Below, one piece after another: positions 1 to 11,494 of a stretch of DNA of 64,000 nucleotides; the stretch's first letter is position 1; each line of letters starts with the position of its first letter. Below the pieces are notes generated by a model. The model did not search any database, had not been told where the DNA came from, and saw only the letters and a program-made list of their open reading frames with translations. The stretch covers positions 186,001 to 250,000 of the forward strand of contig JAYKXP010000059.1 in NCBI GenBank assembly GCA_037176845.1. The letters run 5' to 3'. The position numbers and the translations under genes were made by a program. The stretch is from Paramarasmius palmivorus. Taxonomy: Eukaryota; Basidiomycota; Agaricomycetes; Agaricales; Marasmiaceae.

Positions 1-761
1 CCGCCAGATGTGAAATCACCAAGAATCTTTACTGAATCCAACGTTTTGGCAAAAGCAAGCAACAATTCGAATACCCCGACGATCCGCCCTTCCGTAATAG
101 CCACGATGGAAGCATGTTTCAGCTCAGGTGCCTCCACAAACTTGGCCATAAGCATCGGAAGTGTATCCTCGTGTGGTAGGGGAGCATGATCCTGAATTAT
201 TTCGACGTGCTCGAGTTTGGGAAATGCCACACGTGCCCACCCGACACTTGACTTCGCTATGGCAGAGTGAATTGTCAGTTTCACCAGTGTGGACGAATAC
301 GTCGACAACAGGGAAAACTGAAACTTGCTCTCGAGAGGCTTTAGGTGCATAGTATGGATGTTTGGAAGCATGGCAACCAAGTGTTTCCGGAACATGGTAG
401 ACAGTACTTGCCAATCGGCAAAGCGAATGGAAGAGTTGACAACCAAGGAACGTGTGGTCTCTGCCGAGCAGGCCTTGTCGACGATATAGAGGATCTGCCA
501 CATGGAAATTGCGACATCGAAGATCAGGGCGCGCATGGGCGGTTTTGCCTTGCACTCCACGAGTGTTGTGACGTACTGTTGGCAAACATCCAAATTTCGT
601 GGTTCGACAGTAATGGTAGCCATAAGCAGGCGACGAGCGATTTGTAGGAAGAATCGTGAAACGCGTGCCAAGCGACAGAGGTCACCACGAGCAAGATAGG
701 AAAATACTTGATCGAGAATCTCAGGACTGAAGACAGGCACCTCGCGAGGTACTGTGTTCAT
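1..761 (-). CDS. F-box-like protein, 5' part, runs off the window edge
   Basis: A reading frame opens at an ATG at 761 and stays open to base 1, giving 253 codons without a stop, so the 3' end lies outside the window. Residues 6-45 look like a fungal F-box: the segment PEILDQVFSYLARGDLCRLA is followed by a VSRFF/ARRLL helix. The rest has the leucine-spaced beta/alpha rhythm of the LRR-like C-terminal halves of basidiomycete F-box proteins, for example FPKLEHVEIIQ near residue 190. F-box proteins of this type recruit substrates to SCF ubiquitin ligases; that role is inferred here. The shorter ORFs on both strands in this interval are shadows. No intron is needed in the visible part. Confidence 0.6.
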   Translation of the reverse strand, partial: MNTVPREVPVFSPEILDQVFSYLARGDLCRLARVSRFFLQIARRLLMATITVEPRNLDVCQQYVTTLVECKAKPPMRALIFDVAISMWQILYIVDKACSAETTRSLVVNSSIRFADWQVLSTMFRKHLVAMLPNIHTMHLKPLESKFQFSLLSTYSSTLVKLTIHSAIAKSSVGWARVAFPKLEHVEIIQDHAPLPHEDTLPMLMAKFVEAPELKHASIVAITEGRIVGVFELLLAFAKTLDSVKILGDFTSG

Positions 762-1552
762 TACTGGGTCTCGCTTGTATAGAGCTCTATACCTGCACTA
801 GAAATCTATATATTGACTAGGCATTCGGAATTCAATGTTGGTTCAACATTCAACACCTGATCGCGCTTCTCATTGAAGTATATCGGAAACTATCAGATCT
901 AACTCTTAACCCAGACAAATACCGGAACTTGAAATGCTTATACCGACGCATGGTGTTATCCATCATCATGATTGTGTGAAGTTATCCGGTCCCATTGGTA
1001 TGTATCAAACTTGGAAGACGGGGAAACAGTGCTCCCGATTCTTACATGCTACTAATGCCAAGTTTATTCCCACTAGATGCCTGCTGAAGCCTAATTATCT
1101 CGAGCCTGAAAACGACGGAGACTATTCGAATGATGTACTGTATTTGTTTGTAGAACAATTCTCGAAACTTGGAACACATTTTGGTCTTAGTATGCTTCCC
1201 TGTCAAAGAAGTTCCGAGTCATTAAAAACCTCCGGCGACATAGATGTGACATTACCTCTTCCGCAAAAAAAAAACGCGGACTAGATATGTTTTGCTCGTG
1301 AACGCGTGGAGCACAAAGTAGTCACCTGGTGGCGTTACTGCCTTTGATGACTCAGCATACACTCAGCAGACCTTTCCGTGAGTTTGAAGTTCAGTTGCAA
1401 GCAAATTCGCCAGGGAAGTGATGGACTGCATTATGAATTCTACAATACACAGGAGGCCAAATGGCCCAACTTACTTATGAGACAATGAAAGTGAAAAAAA
1501 TATAAATGCCGGGGCCGCAGTTACATGTCAATGGGAGCGTCGACAAAGCAAC
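762..1552. other. no gene recognised
   Basis: This 790-bp stretch lies between the start of the F-box-like gene and the 3' end of the unknown gene at 1553-2940. A 116-codon plus-strand frame at 934-1284 has no recognisable features and no neighbouring exon in frame. It ends in a poly-A run. I see no repeat or RNA gene. Confidence 0.5.
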
Positions 1553-2940
1553 CTAAGTATCTGCCGCAATATCCATCTTTCTAAGTTGTTTGGTAGTTGT
1601 TCCTTCCGTCTCATCCCAATTTCCAGCCTTTCTCTTGAGAAATGCAGTCGACTTCAGAATGAGTGGGCCACGACGAGAGCTGCTCTTGCACAGAGCATGA
1701 AGCTCGACTTGCTACATATGAATACATGAGATCGCTGCATTGTTATGACCATAAAAGATGAGCACGCACCTTGCTGAAATGGTCATCCAACAATGTGACT
1801 GATCTAAGAATCGGAACCGTCTTATACAGCGATCGGCCTGGGTTAACCATCATCAAAGTGAGTTGAACTTCAACAAGGTCTCCCACTCTGAAGATTGCCG
1901 GTGACACAGGTTCAAAGCTGTATACACAGTTGAATTAGCAGACATAGCTTTAGGAAGGGTAACGACTTACTGCAAATTACGCTTCTCTTCACTTCGACAC
2001 CTTTCGTATTCAACAACGTTTTCCCTAGTATGGATGAAGTCTTGTTGAGGAGTCCTTCGCAGGATTCCATGAGGATCGACTTCCTGACTGATCTCAACCG
2101 CTGCCTCACCCCCAGCAATACGACGAGGGGTGAAATAACGGTTACTTATGTGGAGGGTCTGAGAGCCATGGAACTCGCCAATGCAATTCAGAGTCTCCAG
2201 CCCTTGAATAGGAACATTCCGCTTCAGTAGAAGATCCCCAATCTTAATCCCAGAAACAGCGTTGTCGAATTCAGGAATTCCGAACCCGGTCAACGTAACT
2301 CCTTGCCGAAGGACTCCTGTTATTGTTCTTCTGAGGGACAACACAATCAGACTCGACATGAGCTAGAGAAATTGTTAACACACCTTCCAGGTGCCTTGAC
2401 AAATGGTGGAAGTTCCGAAGCTATGATGATGCCTTGAAGCTTGAAAACGACTTCTTCTGGTTCATTTATGCTACTGACAAGACGCCATGCACAGGGGCTA
2501 CCACAAACAAGCGAATGCACAGCTGTAGTATCCTATCCAACAATGAGGATGATGCTGACAGCAGTAGCGTCACTAACCTGCAACAGGGTGCAAATATTGG
2601 CTTTGGAATGCTCAGCGTTCGACCTTTCCTTGATCCATAATTGAAGCTCCGTCTCTGGGGGATTTATAAACACAACAACATTAAGAAGATGCCATGAAAA
2701 CAGCTTACTGGCTTTCTCTTCGTCGTAGCCTTCCATGTCTGCTTGATGTTCACAGAACAAAGAGTAGATGGAGTGATAAGACAGTTCTCGCAGCGTAAGG
2801 TGACCTGTGTAATTCAGTCAGCCCGAGGAACTGGACGATAGCAAACAAGCCCCAATTGAGTATATTGAAATGATTGTACGAACATCTTTTCCCTCGAGCA
2901 ACGGAGATCTAGCCTTCAGATTTGGATCGACGACGAAGAG
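1553..2940 (-). CDS. unknown multi-exon protein, 5' end not resolved
   Basis: I do not recognise this gene. The 3' part is clear. An exon starting with MSSLIVLSLRRT at 2359 runs to about 1973. A GTAAGT..ACAG intron leads in frame to FEPVSPAIFRVGDLVEVQ. A second GTGCGT..TGTAG intron (phase 0) leads to QVELHALCKSSSRRGP and a stop at 1553-1555. Upstream in the same orientation are two more coding-looking stretches. One, at about 2578-2940, contains LRELSYHSIYSLFCEHQ and FINPPETELQLWIKER, joined by a short intron near 2820. The other, at about 2380-2530, contains VVFKLQGIIIASELPPF. I could not join these to the 2359 exon in frame, so the gene may have an unseen intron, a frameshift, or be two genes. 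The GDLVEVQ segment resembles one seen in many uncharacterised mushroom proteins, but I cannot name it. It is divergent from the gene at 3242. Confidence 0.5.
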
Positions 2941-3241
2941 TTATTGGCTTTGAAGTTTGCACCGTCACGCAGGTCACACCAAAGACCCCAGACACCGACG
3001 GGTCACACAAAGCTGGTCACCGTGACATTCACCTTTGTTTTTCGAATTCCCAAGTTGTAGCTTCGCACTTCCAGACTCCAAGACCAACTTACCATACCGC
3101 TCAAGCGGCAGATGAAGCCATTCACCATTTTCGGTTAACCTCAATCCTCCGAATGGCCGCTATTCAAGTTGTCGTCCCATTGATTATAAAAAGGCTCTGC
3201 GCTGTGCCGAATCTTCACTAGAATCATTTTACCCTCCTGCC

Positions 3242-5815
3242 ATGCCAAAGCAACCGAAAGTCAAGACTAAAGCTAAAGCTGCACCAACTGCTCTTCGTCC
3301 TAAACCGATCCCTCTGTATCAGGCAACATCTGGTGGATCATTGTCTTCAGGGTCCGCCGATACTATCTCTCTTTCTCTCAACTACTTTACTGACAACCAT
3401 ATAGGTCTGAACTCACCCCGGTTTCTTCATCCAACGAAGGCACTCCAGTGAACGTGACACCACTGGCTCACGTCGATTCCTCCAACAAGCGAGCTACTAC
3501 AAGACCTACAAAGAAAAAATCGAAGTTGGGTGTTTCTCTGATTTCACTTGGCCCCTTGCTTACTGATATTAATGATACAGAAATGCCGCTGACCAACAAC
3601 GTGAGCAAGGCTCCCCTGCCAAGCCAATCAAGGTGGAGGTAGCAAGTGACGCTGGCTCAAAACCTCAACCAAAAGCACGAGCATCCACTGAACGTGGAAC
3701 AAGAACAAGTGAAAGAATGTACGTTCCGATTTCTGACGATCTATTACTCCTTCACTGATGGCTGTGATGTTTTCTAGCAGTAATAAGGCGAAGGTAGAAC
3801 CCGGCCTCAAACAACCTATCCAGATGCTTTCTGGCACGGAGAGAAAGTGCGTGAGCCTAAGGTTCTTGACGACATTGCATTTATGCTGAAACGTTCTCAG
3901 GTTGGTGGAAAAACAATGTGATATACCCGCAGTCCAGACGCCAAAAGCTGTGGAGCAAGAAGTTGGGGCACCCCCGAAGCAATCGAATTCCACAGAACCA
4001 TCAATGGCTTCACCTACTCCTGTGGACATCGTACGCCCGAGTAGTCCTGAATGGTGAGTTGTATTCTCAGGTCACATCAGAAACTAAGACAGCACCGACT
4101 TCCAGGGACGACAACCTTATCAAACATTTGAGTAAACCCAACACCAAACGTGCCCGTGAAGCGTGAGTAAACACATCGAGATGTGCGTGCCTACAAGCTC
4201 ACTACTCAAAGCAGTGACGAACCCATCATTGCCTCTCAGGCCAGCTCTTCCAGGTGAGAACATGAGCTGACTCCAGGCATTATACTCACAAGTCACGACA
4301 GCTCTACGATGCCTTCTCAGATCGAACACAAAGCTGCAAAGAAGCCAAAGATAGTCATCGAAGAAGATGAGGAAGACGACAGTGCTGAGGAAGATCCAGC
4401 CTGTGAGAACGTCGATGATGCTAACACCAACGACGCTTCCAAAAACGAAAAAGCCAACGAGGACCAACAGAACGAGAGCGAGCAGTCTGAAGACGAAAGC
4501 GAAATATCTGAAACAGAAGAGCCTATGCAGTAAGTGTATACTGCCTTTGTTACATTGCTTTCTCTAAATTTTGGGCTTCAGGGAGGATCCATTCTCTAAA
4601 ATGCACCCGGTAGTAAGGCACATATTCCAGAAGAAACTGCAAGATGGTGTCCTCAGGAGTTTCTACTTGGAATTAGCACAACGTTCTTGGATCACCTCGT
4701 ACGTCACGACATTGTTCCACTTGGGGAATAACATACTGAGAGTCCTCATGAGAATGCGTGCAGGTAAACTCCTCCCTTACGCGGCAAGACTTGCACGAGA
4801 ACCCGAATCAGCCCACGTTGTTCCTGCCAAATACAGGAAAATCCTTCCCCACCTCAACCAGGCAGAACAGACGTATGTGCCACAGTTAATCTCTTTAGTT
4901 TTCCTTACTAAAGAACGTGCACAGCGCCGTTCTACGAATGATGGCGTTTGAGAGACACGATCAGTACCTCAACATCTGCAGATCCTCTCCGTTCGTGGTT
5001 CGGGCCGGTAGGAACTTGGAATCGGTGGTGATTTCAGCAGCGCCTGCTCTCAACCTTCCAGCTATTTTTGTCTCCTTAGGTCTTGCCCAAGGATCGGAGT
5101 TGCTTCATGGCAGTGGAGACGAGAACAGGTTGTCCCGTAAACTGTATGTTCAATTGCTAGCGCAAGAGTTTCAATATGTCTCGTCCTTCATCTGTACCGT
5201 CATGAGAGACGACATCGTTCACTGTCCAATATACGGAGCCGCATTACACTTGCAGTCCAAGAAACAGGACTTCGCTGGAGCAACTTTTGGTTGTGAGTAT
5301 CTTGCGGGCTCTTGCTTGTTGTGATATCTTCTCTGAACTTCTTCTGGCAGCAACACCGAGTAAAGAAGGCATGGTTAGCTTTGCGGACAACCACAAGGAC
5401 AAAAAGGGAAAGAAGAAAAGCAAGGATAACGCTGAGAATGTTCCCCCGGACCTACCTTACCTGCTTTATAATCACGGTGGTAAGTCATATACCTACGCCT
5501 TCCTATTTGTTTCTCATGTTTCCAGTACCTGTGTACGATGGGAGGCCAGATACTGCGACCGGTAATAAAGGATTCAGGCCATCTTCAAAAGCTTGGAAGA
5601 AGTTATCCTCGATGAATAGGTACTTCGACGAAATTCCCGATAGATCTATCGTCATCGCAGGATTTACCATGTCAGGACCATGGAAGCTCAAAGGCAATCC
5701 AGCGCACGCAACAGCCCATTTCAATTTAATGTTCGCTATCCTTCTCACCAATCCCCTTCCAGAGCAAAGCGGAGGCAGCAATGCGGCTGCAGAAGCTGGG
5801 TCTGGCGAGGAGTAG
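3242..5815 (+). CDS. unknown multi-exon protein with lysine-rich disordered N-terminus
   Basis: The start is MPKQPKVKTKAKAAPTALRP at 3242, about 60 bp after a TATAAAA-like run (3185). About ten exons can be followed with consistent phase through GT..AG introns, for example near 3719-3778, 3848-3900, 4052-4105, 4884-4924, 5292-5350 and 5480-5523. The first half (to about 4530) is low complexity and charged, with an acidic block at 4340-4530 (EDEEDDSAEEDP). The second half is folded-looking: REDPFSKMHPVVRHIFQKKL, then NVHSAVLRMMAFERHDQYLN, then a C-terminal part with YFDEIPDRSIVIAGFTMSGP. It ends at a TAG at 5813-5815. The layout (basic disordered N-terminus plus conserved helical C-terminus) is common among uncharacterised Agaricomycete proteins, often near transposons. 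The function is unknown. Confidence 0.6.
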
Positions 5816-6228
5816 TCGATTATTCTTCATTGTTCATTTGTGTCATTACTGATCGTTGGTACTCTTAACGTGTTTGATTCAAACTTGTATATATCTAATT
5901 GCACGATTTAATACATCAATCTACCTCTCATGCTTGAATAGTAAGGTGAAACCTAAAGGTTCAGCACCGCCTCAACGAGGCCAATCCCAGTCATCAGATT
6001 TTATGTACAACCCTGCTACACTAAAACGGCTTGGGCGAGTATTTACTCTCCCTCATCAAGAAATTACACCTTCCATTCTCCTCTTTGATAATCCTCTCAG
6101 CAACTAACCCACGATAATCCAAAGATGCAGCCCCTCTGGCTTTGAACTCCGGCCAAGTCTAATCATTCTCACTATACCCCCGTACCTCCAAATCGGGATT
6201 CGCGGTTGCCAGTTCTTGTGAATGACGT
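5816..6228. other. spacer between unknown gene and Ty3 element
   Basis: No gene recognised. Contains the 18-bp motif at 5949-5966 that recurs at 20436-20453. A minus-strand frame runs from the LTR into this flank (to 6104) and looks like chance read-through of the LTR. Confidence 0.5.
5949..5966. repeat. 18-bp motif, copy 1
   Basis: AAACCTAAAGGTTCAGCA, identical to 20436-20453. The core AACCT-AA-AGGTT is an inverted repeat. The flanks differ. Confidence 0.6.
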
Positions 6229-6591
6229 TGAGGAAGAGAGAGTCAGCCCACGGAAGGACTGTGCGGGTAACACGGTCGGAACGGCTAACAGAGTAGTCGT
6301 AGATTGAGAGAATGACGAATACGAACGTCGCGGTAGAGTAAAGGAAAAGAAAAAAAGTCCGAAACGTGTTGAACACGAGGCGGCAACTAATGCGTCAACC
6401 GGTGATGTCGTACCGATAAGACCAAGAACGGAAGTAAAAGAGAATTTGAATAAAATACTCAGTGCAGTGTTGCTTATGAGTTCTCGATGGCTCTTGATGC
6501 TCGGGATATGCTCAGCTTGGGCTCGAAGATGGGGGAAGAAAGAAAAGAAGGGAATGTCACATTGTACTGACAGGCTGTCAGGTAAGCGTCA
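6229..6591 (-). repeat. 3' LTR of the Ty3 element
   Basis: It aligns without gaps to 12921-13283 at a constant offset of 6692. There are 10 mismatches, all transitions within CpG context, at 6278, 6298, 6317, 6323, 6329, 6332, 6366, 6394, 6415 and 6424. All lie in the first 196 bases. Identity continues four bases past the LTR end (CGGT) on both sides, which may be chance or an LTR end slightly to the right. Confidence 0.92.
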
Positions 6592-6849
6592 CGGTCAAGG
6601 GGCAGGAAGAAATTTTTTTTAAGACATGGGGTTGAATTTTTTTGGTTTTCCTGCCTGAAATAGAAGAGTCTGAGTCTCGAAGCATGGACGTGCCCTTTGA
6701 GAATTGCTCCATTGAGCTCTCATAGGATGAATGACCCCGTCTCCCTCTTCTCGTGAATAATATATGGACCAGAGTACGTCCACTCTCCTTTTCCGCCTTT
6801 GATTTCGTCCAAACGCGATTCCTTGAGCCACACATACATACCTGGCTTT

Positions 6850-7324
6850 TATTCATGGAAATCGAAGATAGAACCTTTCACAGCCACCAAATCATTGATA
6901 GCCTTTTTCCTTGTGCGTACGATCTCTTCATTAGCGCGAGTCCATGATGCATCTTGCTGGCGCAGTTGAAGAATCCAGATGGCTAAAAGATCTTTGTGAG
7001 TACATACCCGGTCCCAGTTGAGCGTTTGCCAGGTAGCTTCGGCAGCATTGAAAGAGAACACAGGATGAACACTGTATAACAAGTAATAAGGAGAATAACC
7101 AGTTGCGTAACTCGGGACGCAAACAATGCTGCCAGAAGAAACTTTGGCCATGAGCCTTTAGTGTCTCCCGTGCACTTGAAGATGGTGTTGACGAATGGTT
7201 GATGAGCTCTCTCAATAGGAGCTTGTCCTTGGGGATAATAGGCCATCAATATGACGATAGTACAGTTGTACTGTGCCTTCAACATTGCCTCTACTTCACC
7301 CTTGAATTCGCTCCCACCGTCCAT
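6850..7324 (-). pseudogene. integrase core 3' part and C-terminus, Ty3 element
   Basis: The frame 7324-6983 carries the second catalytic Asp region (DGGSEFKG) and the catalytic Glu (GQAPIERAHQ), as in DDE integrases. It is separated from the first part of the core (ending near 7412) by a frame change. The sequence after about 7100 continues in another frame toward a KKAINDLVAVKG-type C-terminal segment at 6850-6930. At least two frame breaks therefore disable the integrase. The codons for D and E themselves are kept, so the loss of frame looks more recent than loss of selection on the motif. Confidence 0.75.
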
Positions 7325-7411
7325 AGAGAGAACGGGTATACATCCAAAGCGTGATATGAGTTCCTTGTAGATGAACTTTGCGACTGATGACGACTTGAGA
7401 GCTTTGAGAGA

Positions 7412-8766
7412 TCAGGCTTCTGTCCAAAGGATGGTCGGTTTGATAGCTTGAATGATGTACTCATATCCACCAATGCCAGTCGGCATGTGAATAGAGTCAA
7501 GATTGAAGTGTCGTAGGAGAGGGGCTTGCCAGGAAATGTGGTAAGGAACCAGAGGCATGTCTTGAATATACTTCTGGCACTCTATGCATGAGCGAATGAA
7601 GTATGCGACTGAGTTGTACATGTTTGGCCAGTAGAATCTGTCAAGTAATAAATTGTAAGTAGCATCTTGGCGCTTATGGCCGGCTTGGAGATGAGCTTGC
7701 GCCATTATCTCTCCTCGCTGCTGCTCTTCCTCTACCACCAGGTGTGGAAGTCGGTTAGACTTCTTCTTGGGCACGTACCACAAACGAGAATCGTGTAAAA
7801 GGAACTGTCTAGCCTGTTTTTGAAAATGAAGTTGCATCTTGTGAGTAGTACACCATGCTGGAACGAAACTGCTTCCCAGGTACTGGCGAACTCCTGCCCA
7901 GTGATCAGGACCATCTCGATCTTGAACGCCAAACATATGACTGGCTCCAGTCGAATGAACTGTTTGCTCTTCAATGTAGTGATGAAACTCCAAGAAGACA
8001 AAATCAACCTCTTCATGCCCGAGAAGAAAAGTATCATTAACTTCGACAGAAGAAGTCCGAACGTAGAAATCCAGTAGATTCCTTTTGTACAGAGGCTCAG
8101 CCAAGATAACAGAAGATGATGATAGAAGATCGTCACTGTGAAGACTTGAAATTTGAAATGGAAGCAATGAAATTGAAGAGGAATGATAGAAAGGAAGACG
8201 ACCTCCACCAGACCAATCGTTGGCGGAGGCTGCTGAATGCTTGATATGAAGAATTTCAAGAGCATACCTGAATGTCTCTGTCAGAGTTGTTCTCGGAGGT
8301 GGTGTTCCAGTGTAGATTGTGTTGAGGAAAGCGTCCAAGAACGTCTCTGGATCTTCTCCCTGATGAGGAGGATCTCCAGGAGCTTCCGGATGACGAGAAA
8401 GAGCATCCTCAAGATGATGCGATTCTGCTGGTACATGTTGAAGTTTGAGATCGAAGAGGCGTATCCAGGCTATCCACTGGAGTATGGGTGCATTGGGTAC
8501 ATCATCCAATGTCCTCAGCATCTGAGGTAACAACTTAGTGTCATGATGAAGCCTGAAGTGTAGCCCCCATATCCAATGTCGAAGTTCGCGAAACACTCTG
8601 AATATCCCATATAGTTCCGTCTTGGGCTGCCCGTAGTTTTGCTCTTGTTTGTTGAAGGTACACGACCCATAAAGCACTGGCCGTCGTTTTCCCTCTCAAA
8701 CCTGGTATACTGCCCAACCTGCGCCTTTCTATGAAGAATTGACTCCAACAATGATGAGGCCCTCAT
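7412..8766 (-). pseudogene. RNase H end and integrase N-terminal half, Ty3 element
   Basis: A 421-codon frame (8677-7412) starts inside the RNase H domain (QPKTELYGIFRVFRELRHWI) and continues through the typical LRLHHDTK-like and HHLEDALSRHP segments. It then enters the integrase zinc-binding domain (HLQAGHKRQDATYNLL with CIECQK, an HHCC pattern) and the first Asp of the core (NLDSIHMPTG). The RNase H start lies in a different frame (8766-8515), so the boundary is frameshifted. The frame stops at 7412, before the rest of the core. The long middle stretch between RNase H and HHCC (about 8300-7850) is rich in Ser and Leu and looks like a linker. Confidence 0.8.
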
Positions 8767-8804
8767 CTGAGGAACGGTTCGAACGAGGTACTAGCACAGC
8801 AGCT

Positions 8805-9818
8805 TCATAGTCGATACAAATGAGCACGGGCACTGATTCGATGAATGAGCTCTTGCATGGCGTCTTGAGCTTCTCCTGTAAATAGAAAAACATCATCAGC
8901 GGATTCTGTCTTGTGAAGGAGTTTAGTGATAGGCTTTGCGACAAGGGCAAAACTCTTTATCCATTGCCTTCCAGTTCCCGCAATCCCTAAGAACTGCCTG
9001 ACTTTGGAAACATTTTCAGGTGTCTTCCAACGCCTGACCTTCTCTACCAGATCCGGCGAGATGATCCATCCCTCCAGACTAACAATTGTCCCCACAATCT
9101 TCAACTGATACACCACCAAAATCGCCTTAGAACCAGATGCCGTGATACCTGCATTAATCAGAGTACCAAGAAGGCGATCTAAGTTCTGCACGTACTCGAA
9201 AATGAAATGTCGAATATTAGAATTTCCAGGAATGGGTTCCTCCTAGCACCCTTGAGGCGACAATTGTCGATAAAGTTGGTAGCCACATCCTGGACGTACC
9301 TTAGAGCGTGCTCTACACAATGCTGAAACTCTTGAACCAAATTTGTATAACCTTGAACCAAGGTACACTGCTGTCAGGCTCCTGCTGGTGAATGAAAAGC
9401 TTGGAGTGGCCTCGACCGCACATGTACCCATCTTGCATCAAAATCTGAAAATAAATTGAATAAACCATAAGTGGCATAACTGAGATGGTCCTCGGCAAAT
9501 TCATTGACATTCGGAGGGAGAAGAGTCTTGTATAGTTACCGCATTAAGTTCTTCGAGGTTGATCACCAAACACACTGAGCCGTTCTTCTTGAGGACAGGA
9601 AACATAGGCAATTGATAACTCGATGTTGTAGCCTCGAATCAGCCAGCCTTTTCCTCAGCGTACACCTGTTGCTTCACCTTTTCTCATAAAGAGACGGGGA
9701 TCTGAATAGGTTTACGCTGCCAAGGAACATGCTCAATAGTTGGGATTTCGTAGTTGGGATAATAGTCTCTGGAAAAGAAACCCTTTTCAGTAAAATCAAA
9801 CGCAAAAGCTTTTTCTCG
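8805..9818 (-). pseudogene. reverse transcriptase remnant, Ty3 element
   Basis: On the minus strand, RT-like segments can be followed through at least three frame changes and several stops. They include the conserved approach region (YEIPTIEHVPWQRKPI), the palm (around 9300-9500), and the thumb/connection frame 9191-8805 (LDRLLGTLINAGITASGSKA; FLGIAGTGRQWIKSFALVAK). The frame at 9361-9179 reads NFIDN where fungal Ty3 RTs usually have FIDD, so the second catalytic aspartate of the [YF]xDD motif appears lost (Asp to Asn). This part is clearly non-functional, unlike the flanking gag, protease and RNase H/integrase frames, which remain long. Confidence 0.75.
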
Positions 9819-10361
9819 TCAAATGATGAAATATGATATGAGGTTCCACTCGTCTAATGACAAGTCTGCACGAACTGTCTCGTCTACATTCGCCCACATT
9901 GACTCCAACCGCTCTTTGGTGACCCGATCATCAAAACACAACATCTCTTGCAGAGGAGGATGTATTGGAAGTTCGAGGAGTTCGGGAGGTGGAATGGGCT
10001 TGAATTCTTGGGCTTGAGGATTAGGGAAATACATTGGTATCGGTTGATACTTGCGAGCGACAGGCTTGTACTTCTGGGCTGTTGTAGCTACATTACAAGA
10101 ATATACCGGTTGATCAGGGGACAAGGAAACTCGTCGCATCCAAGAGGAATGCTTGAGTGAAGCGTCAGTAGGATAAGAACTAGCAGAGGAAATGAAATAT
10201 TGATATAGAAGTGAATCGTAAGCATGATTAGGAAGAATGTTGAATAAAGTATCAAACTCTGAGTCTATATCGCCCTTTACTAGAGTGTCTAGTGACCTCC
10301 CAAAAACAGGGGGAGACTCGCAGGAGACCGCTTTATGCGAGCTCCTTAATAAAAATTTCAT
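9819..10361 (-). pseudogene. pol segment between protease and RT
   Basis: A 180-codon frame that overlaps the protease frame by 29 bases and ends at the RT remnant. It is proline-rich at its centre (PIPMYFPNPQAQEFKPIPPP) and ends with a KERLESMWANVDETVRADL helix. In related fungal Ty3 elements such a segment links the protease to the RT. I see no enzymatic motif. The overlap with the protease frame could be a natural frameshift or a decay mutation. Confidence 0.5.
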
Positions 10362-11187
10362 CCTCTACCTCTTCAACAGAGGCTTTGAACGGAATCAGAT
10401 CTGGATCGGCTAGGAAGAATTGAGAAGCATTAACTGAAGCTTTAATGTGAGGGTCCTTGGGATTGGTGATGGAAATAGAAATTGAAGGAGCTTTCTGGAC
10501 GTCTGGATCTTCCCAAAGGTAGAGCTTGACGTGGCTGCTCCGGTGATACTGAAGGCGAGCTCCGTACCAAACCAAGAACGGTTGTCCTAGAATGATGTCC
10601 TGTTTCTCCATCTTCTCGTGTGAAATAAAAATATGATGAGGGAAGTCATGACCGCCGATCCTCATAGGCGCACCAACGATAACACCTTGAAGAGGCTCTG
10701 GCTGACCATGGATGCCCTTGAGGCTCCAGTTTCTACCACCAAAATCAACTGCGCAACCAGTACGATCTGGAAGATTGATACTGCCTATGTTCAACTCTGA
10801 ACCTGTATCAATCATCGCAAGGAAAGTAACACCATTAATAGTGATCTCTATGATCCCGGTGACCATAGTGAAAAGCTTTGTGGCCTCCAGTGGCTTCAGA
10901 AGTGCTCCTGCACACTGAGCAAGAAAGTCAGACATAACTGAGTCTCCAACGTCCAGATCTTCCATCTTATAATGGCGAGTCTGACCTTCATCGTCGACCA
11001 CAGTCATGGTGACTGACGTGATACGAGTATCATCATCAAAACAATCATTAAAAATAGTAGGCATAGAATACTTTCCTATTTTTGTCGCATACTCTTGACG
11101 TGTCCTAATGGCATCAGCAAACAGCTTCTGCAACGAAGGGCTGTTCCCAATGAGTTGGTAAACCGGCACTGTTACGGCCTGGTTCAT
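10333..11187 (-). CDS. Ty3 aspartic protease region
   Basis: A 284-codon open frame. Residues near 133 read FLAMIDTGSELNI, the D[ST]G active site of retropepsin-type aspartic proteases, followed by a beta-rich region and DIILGQPFL, which matches the ILGxxFL motif at the end of the fold. About 110 residues precede the active site. It should process the Gag and Pol polyproteins. It lies in a different frame from gag, about 300 bp downstream of the gag stop, so the pol start or a frameshift site is unclear. The frame itself is intact. Confidence 0.8.
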   Translation of the reverse strand: MNQAVTVPVYQLIGNSPSLQKLFADAIRTRQEYATKIGKYSMPTIFNDCFDDDTRITSVTMTVVDDEGQTRHYKMEDLDVGDSVMSDFLAQCAGALLKPLEATKLFTMVTGIIEITINGVTFLAMIDTGSELNIGSINLPDRTGCAVDFGGRNWSLKGIHGQPEPLQGVIVGAPMRIGGHDFPHHIFISHEKMEKQDIILGQPFLVWYGARLQYHRSSHVKLYLWEDPDVQKAPSISISITNPKDPHIKASVNASQFFLADPDLIPFKASVEEVEDEIFIKELA

Positions 11188-11494
11188 AATTGAATACCGA
11201 AGTAGGATCTGACTTTTCTTGAAGATCCAACGTGAAGTGATAGCACGGTCCTTGAGGCTTGTCGTCCTTCATCCTAACATCCTCCTTGTCCATTCCCTTA
11301 GGTGCCGTAGATGGAATCGACTGCTTCCAACCATCCTTCCTGTTTACAGGGTTAGGTGGTACTGAAACATCTATCTTTTTCTCAGGCTGAGGTCATGGGA
11401 GAGTAGTTGAAGATGATGGCGTTGGCTTGGATCGGGGTTTGCTAGCCCTTTGTTTTGACTTCTTGTCCCGCTTAGTGCTACCCATAGGGTCGAA

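Noticed and set aside
934..1284. 116-codon plus-strand ORF
   Set aside because: No motif, ends at a poly-A run, no adjoining exon, and composition like the surrounding non-coding DNA.
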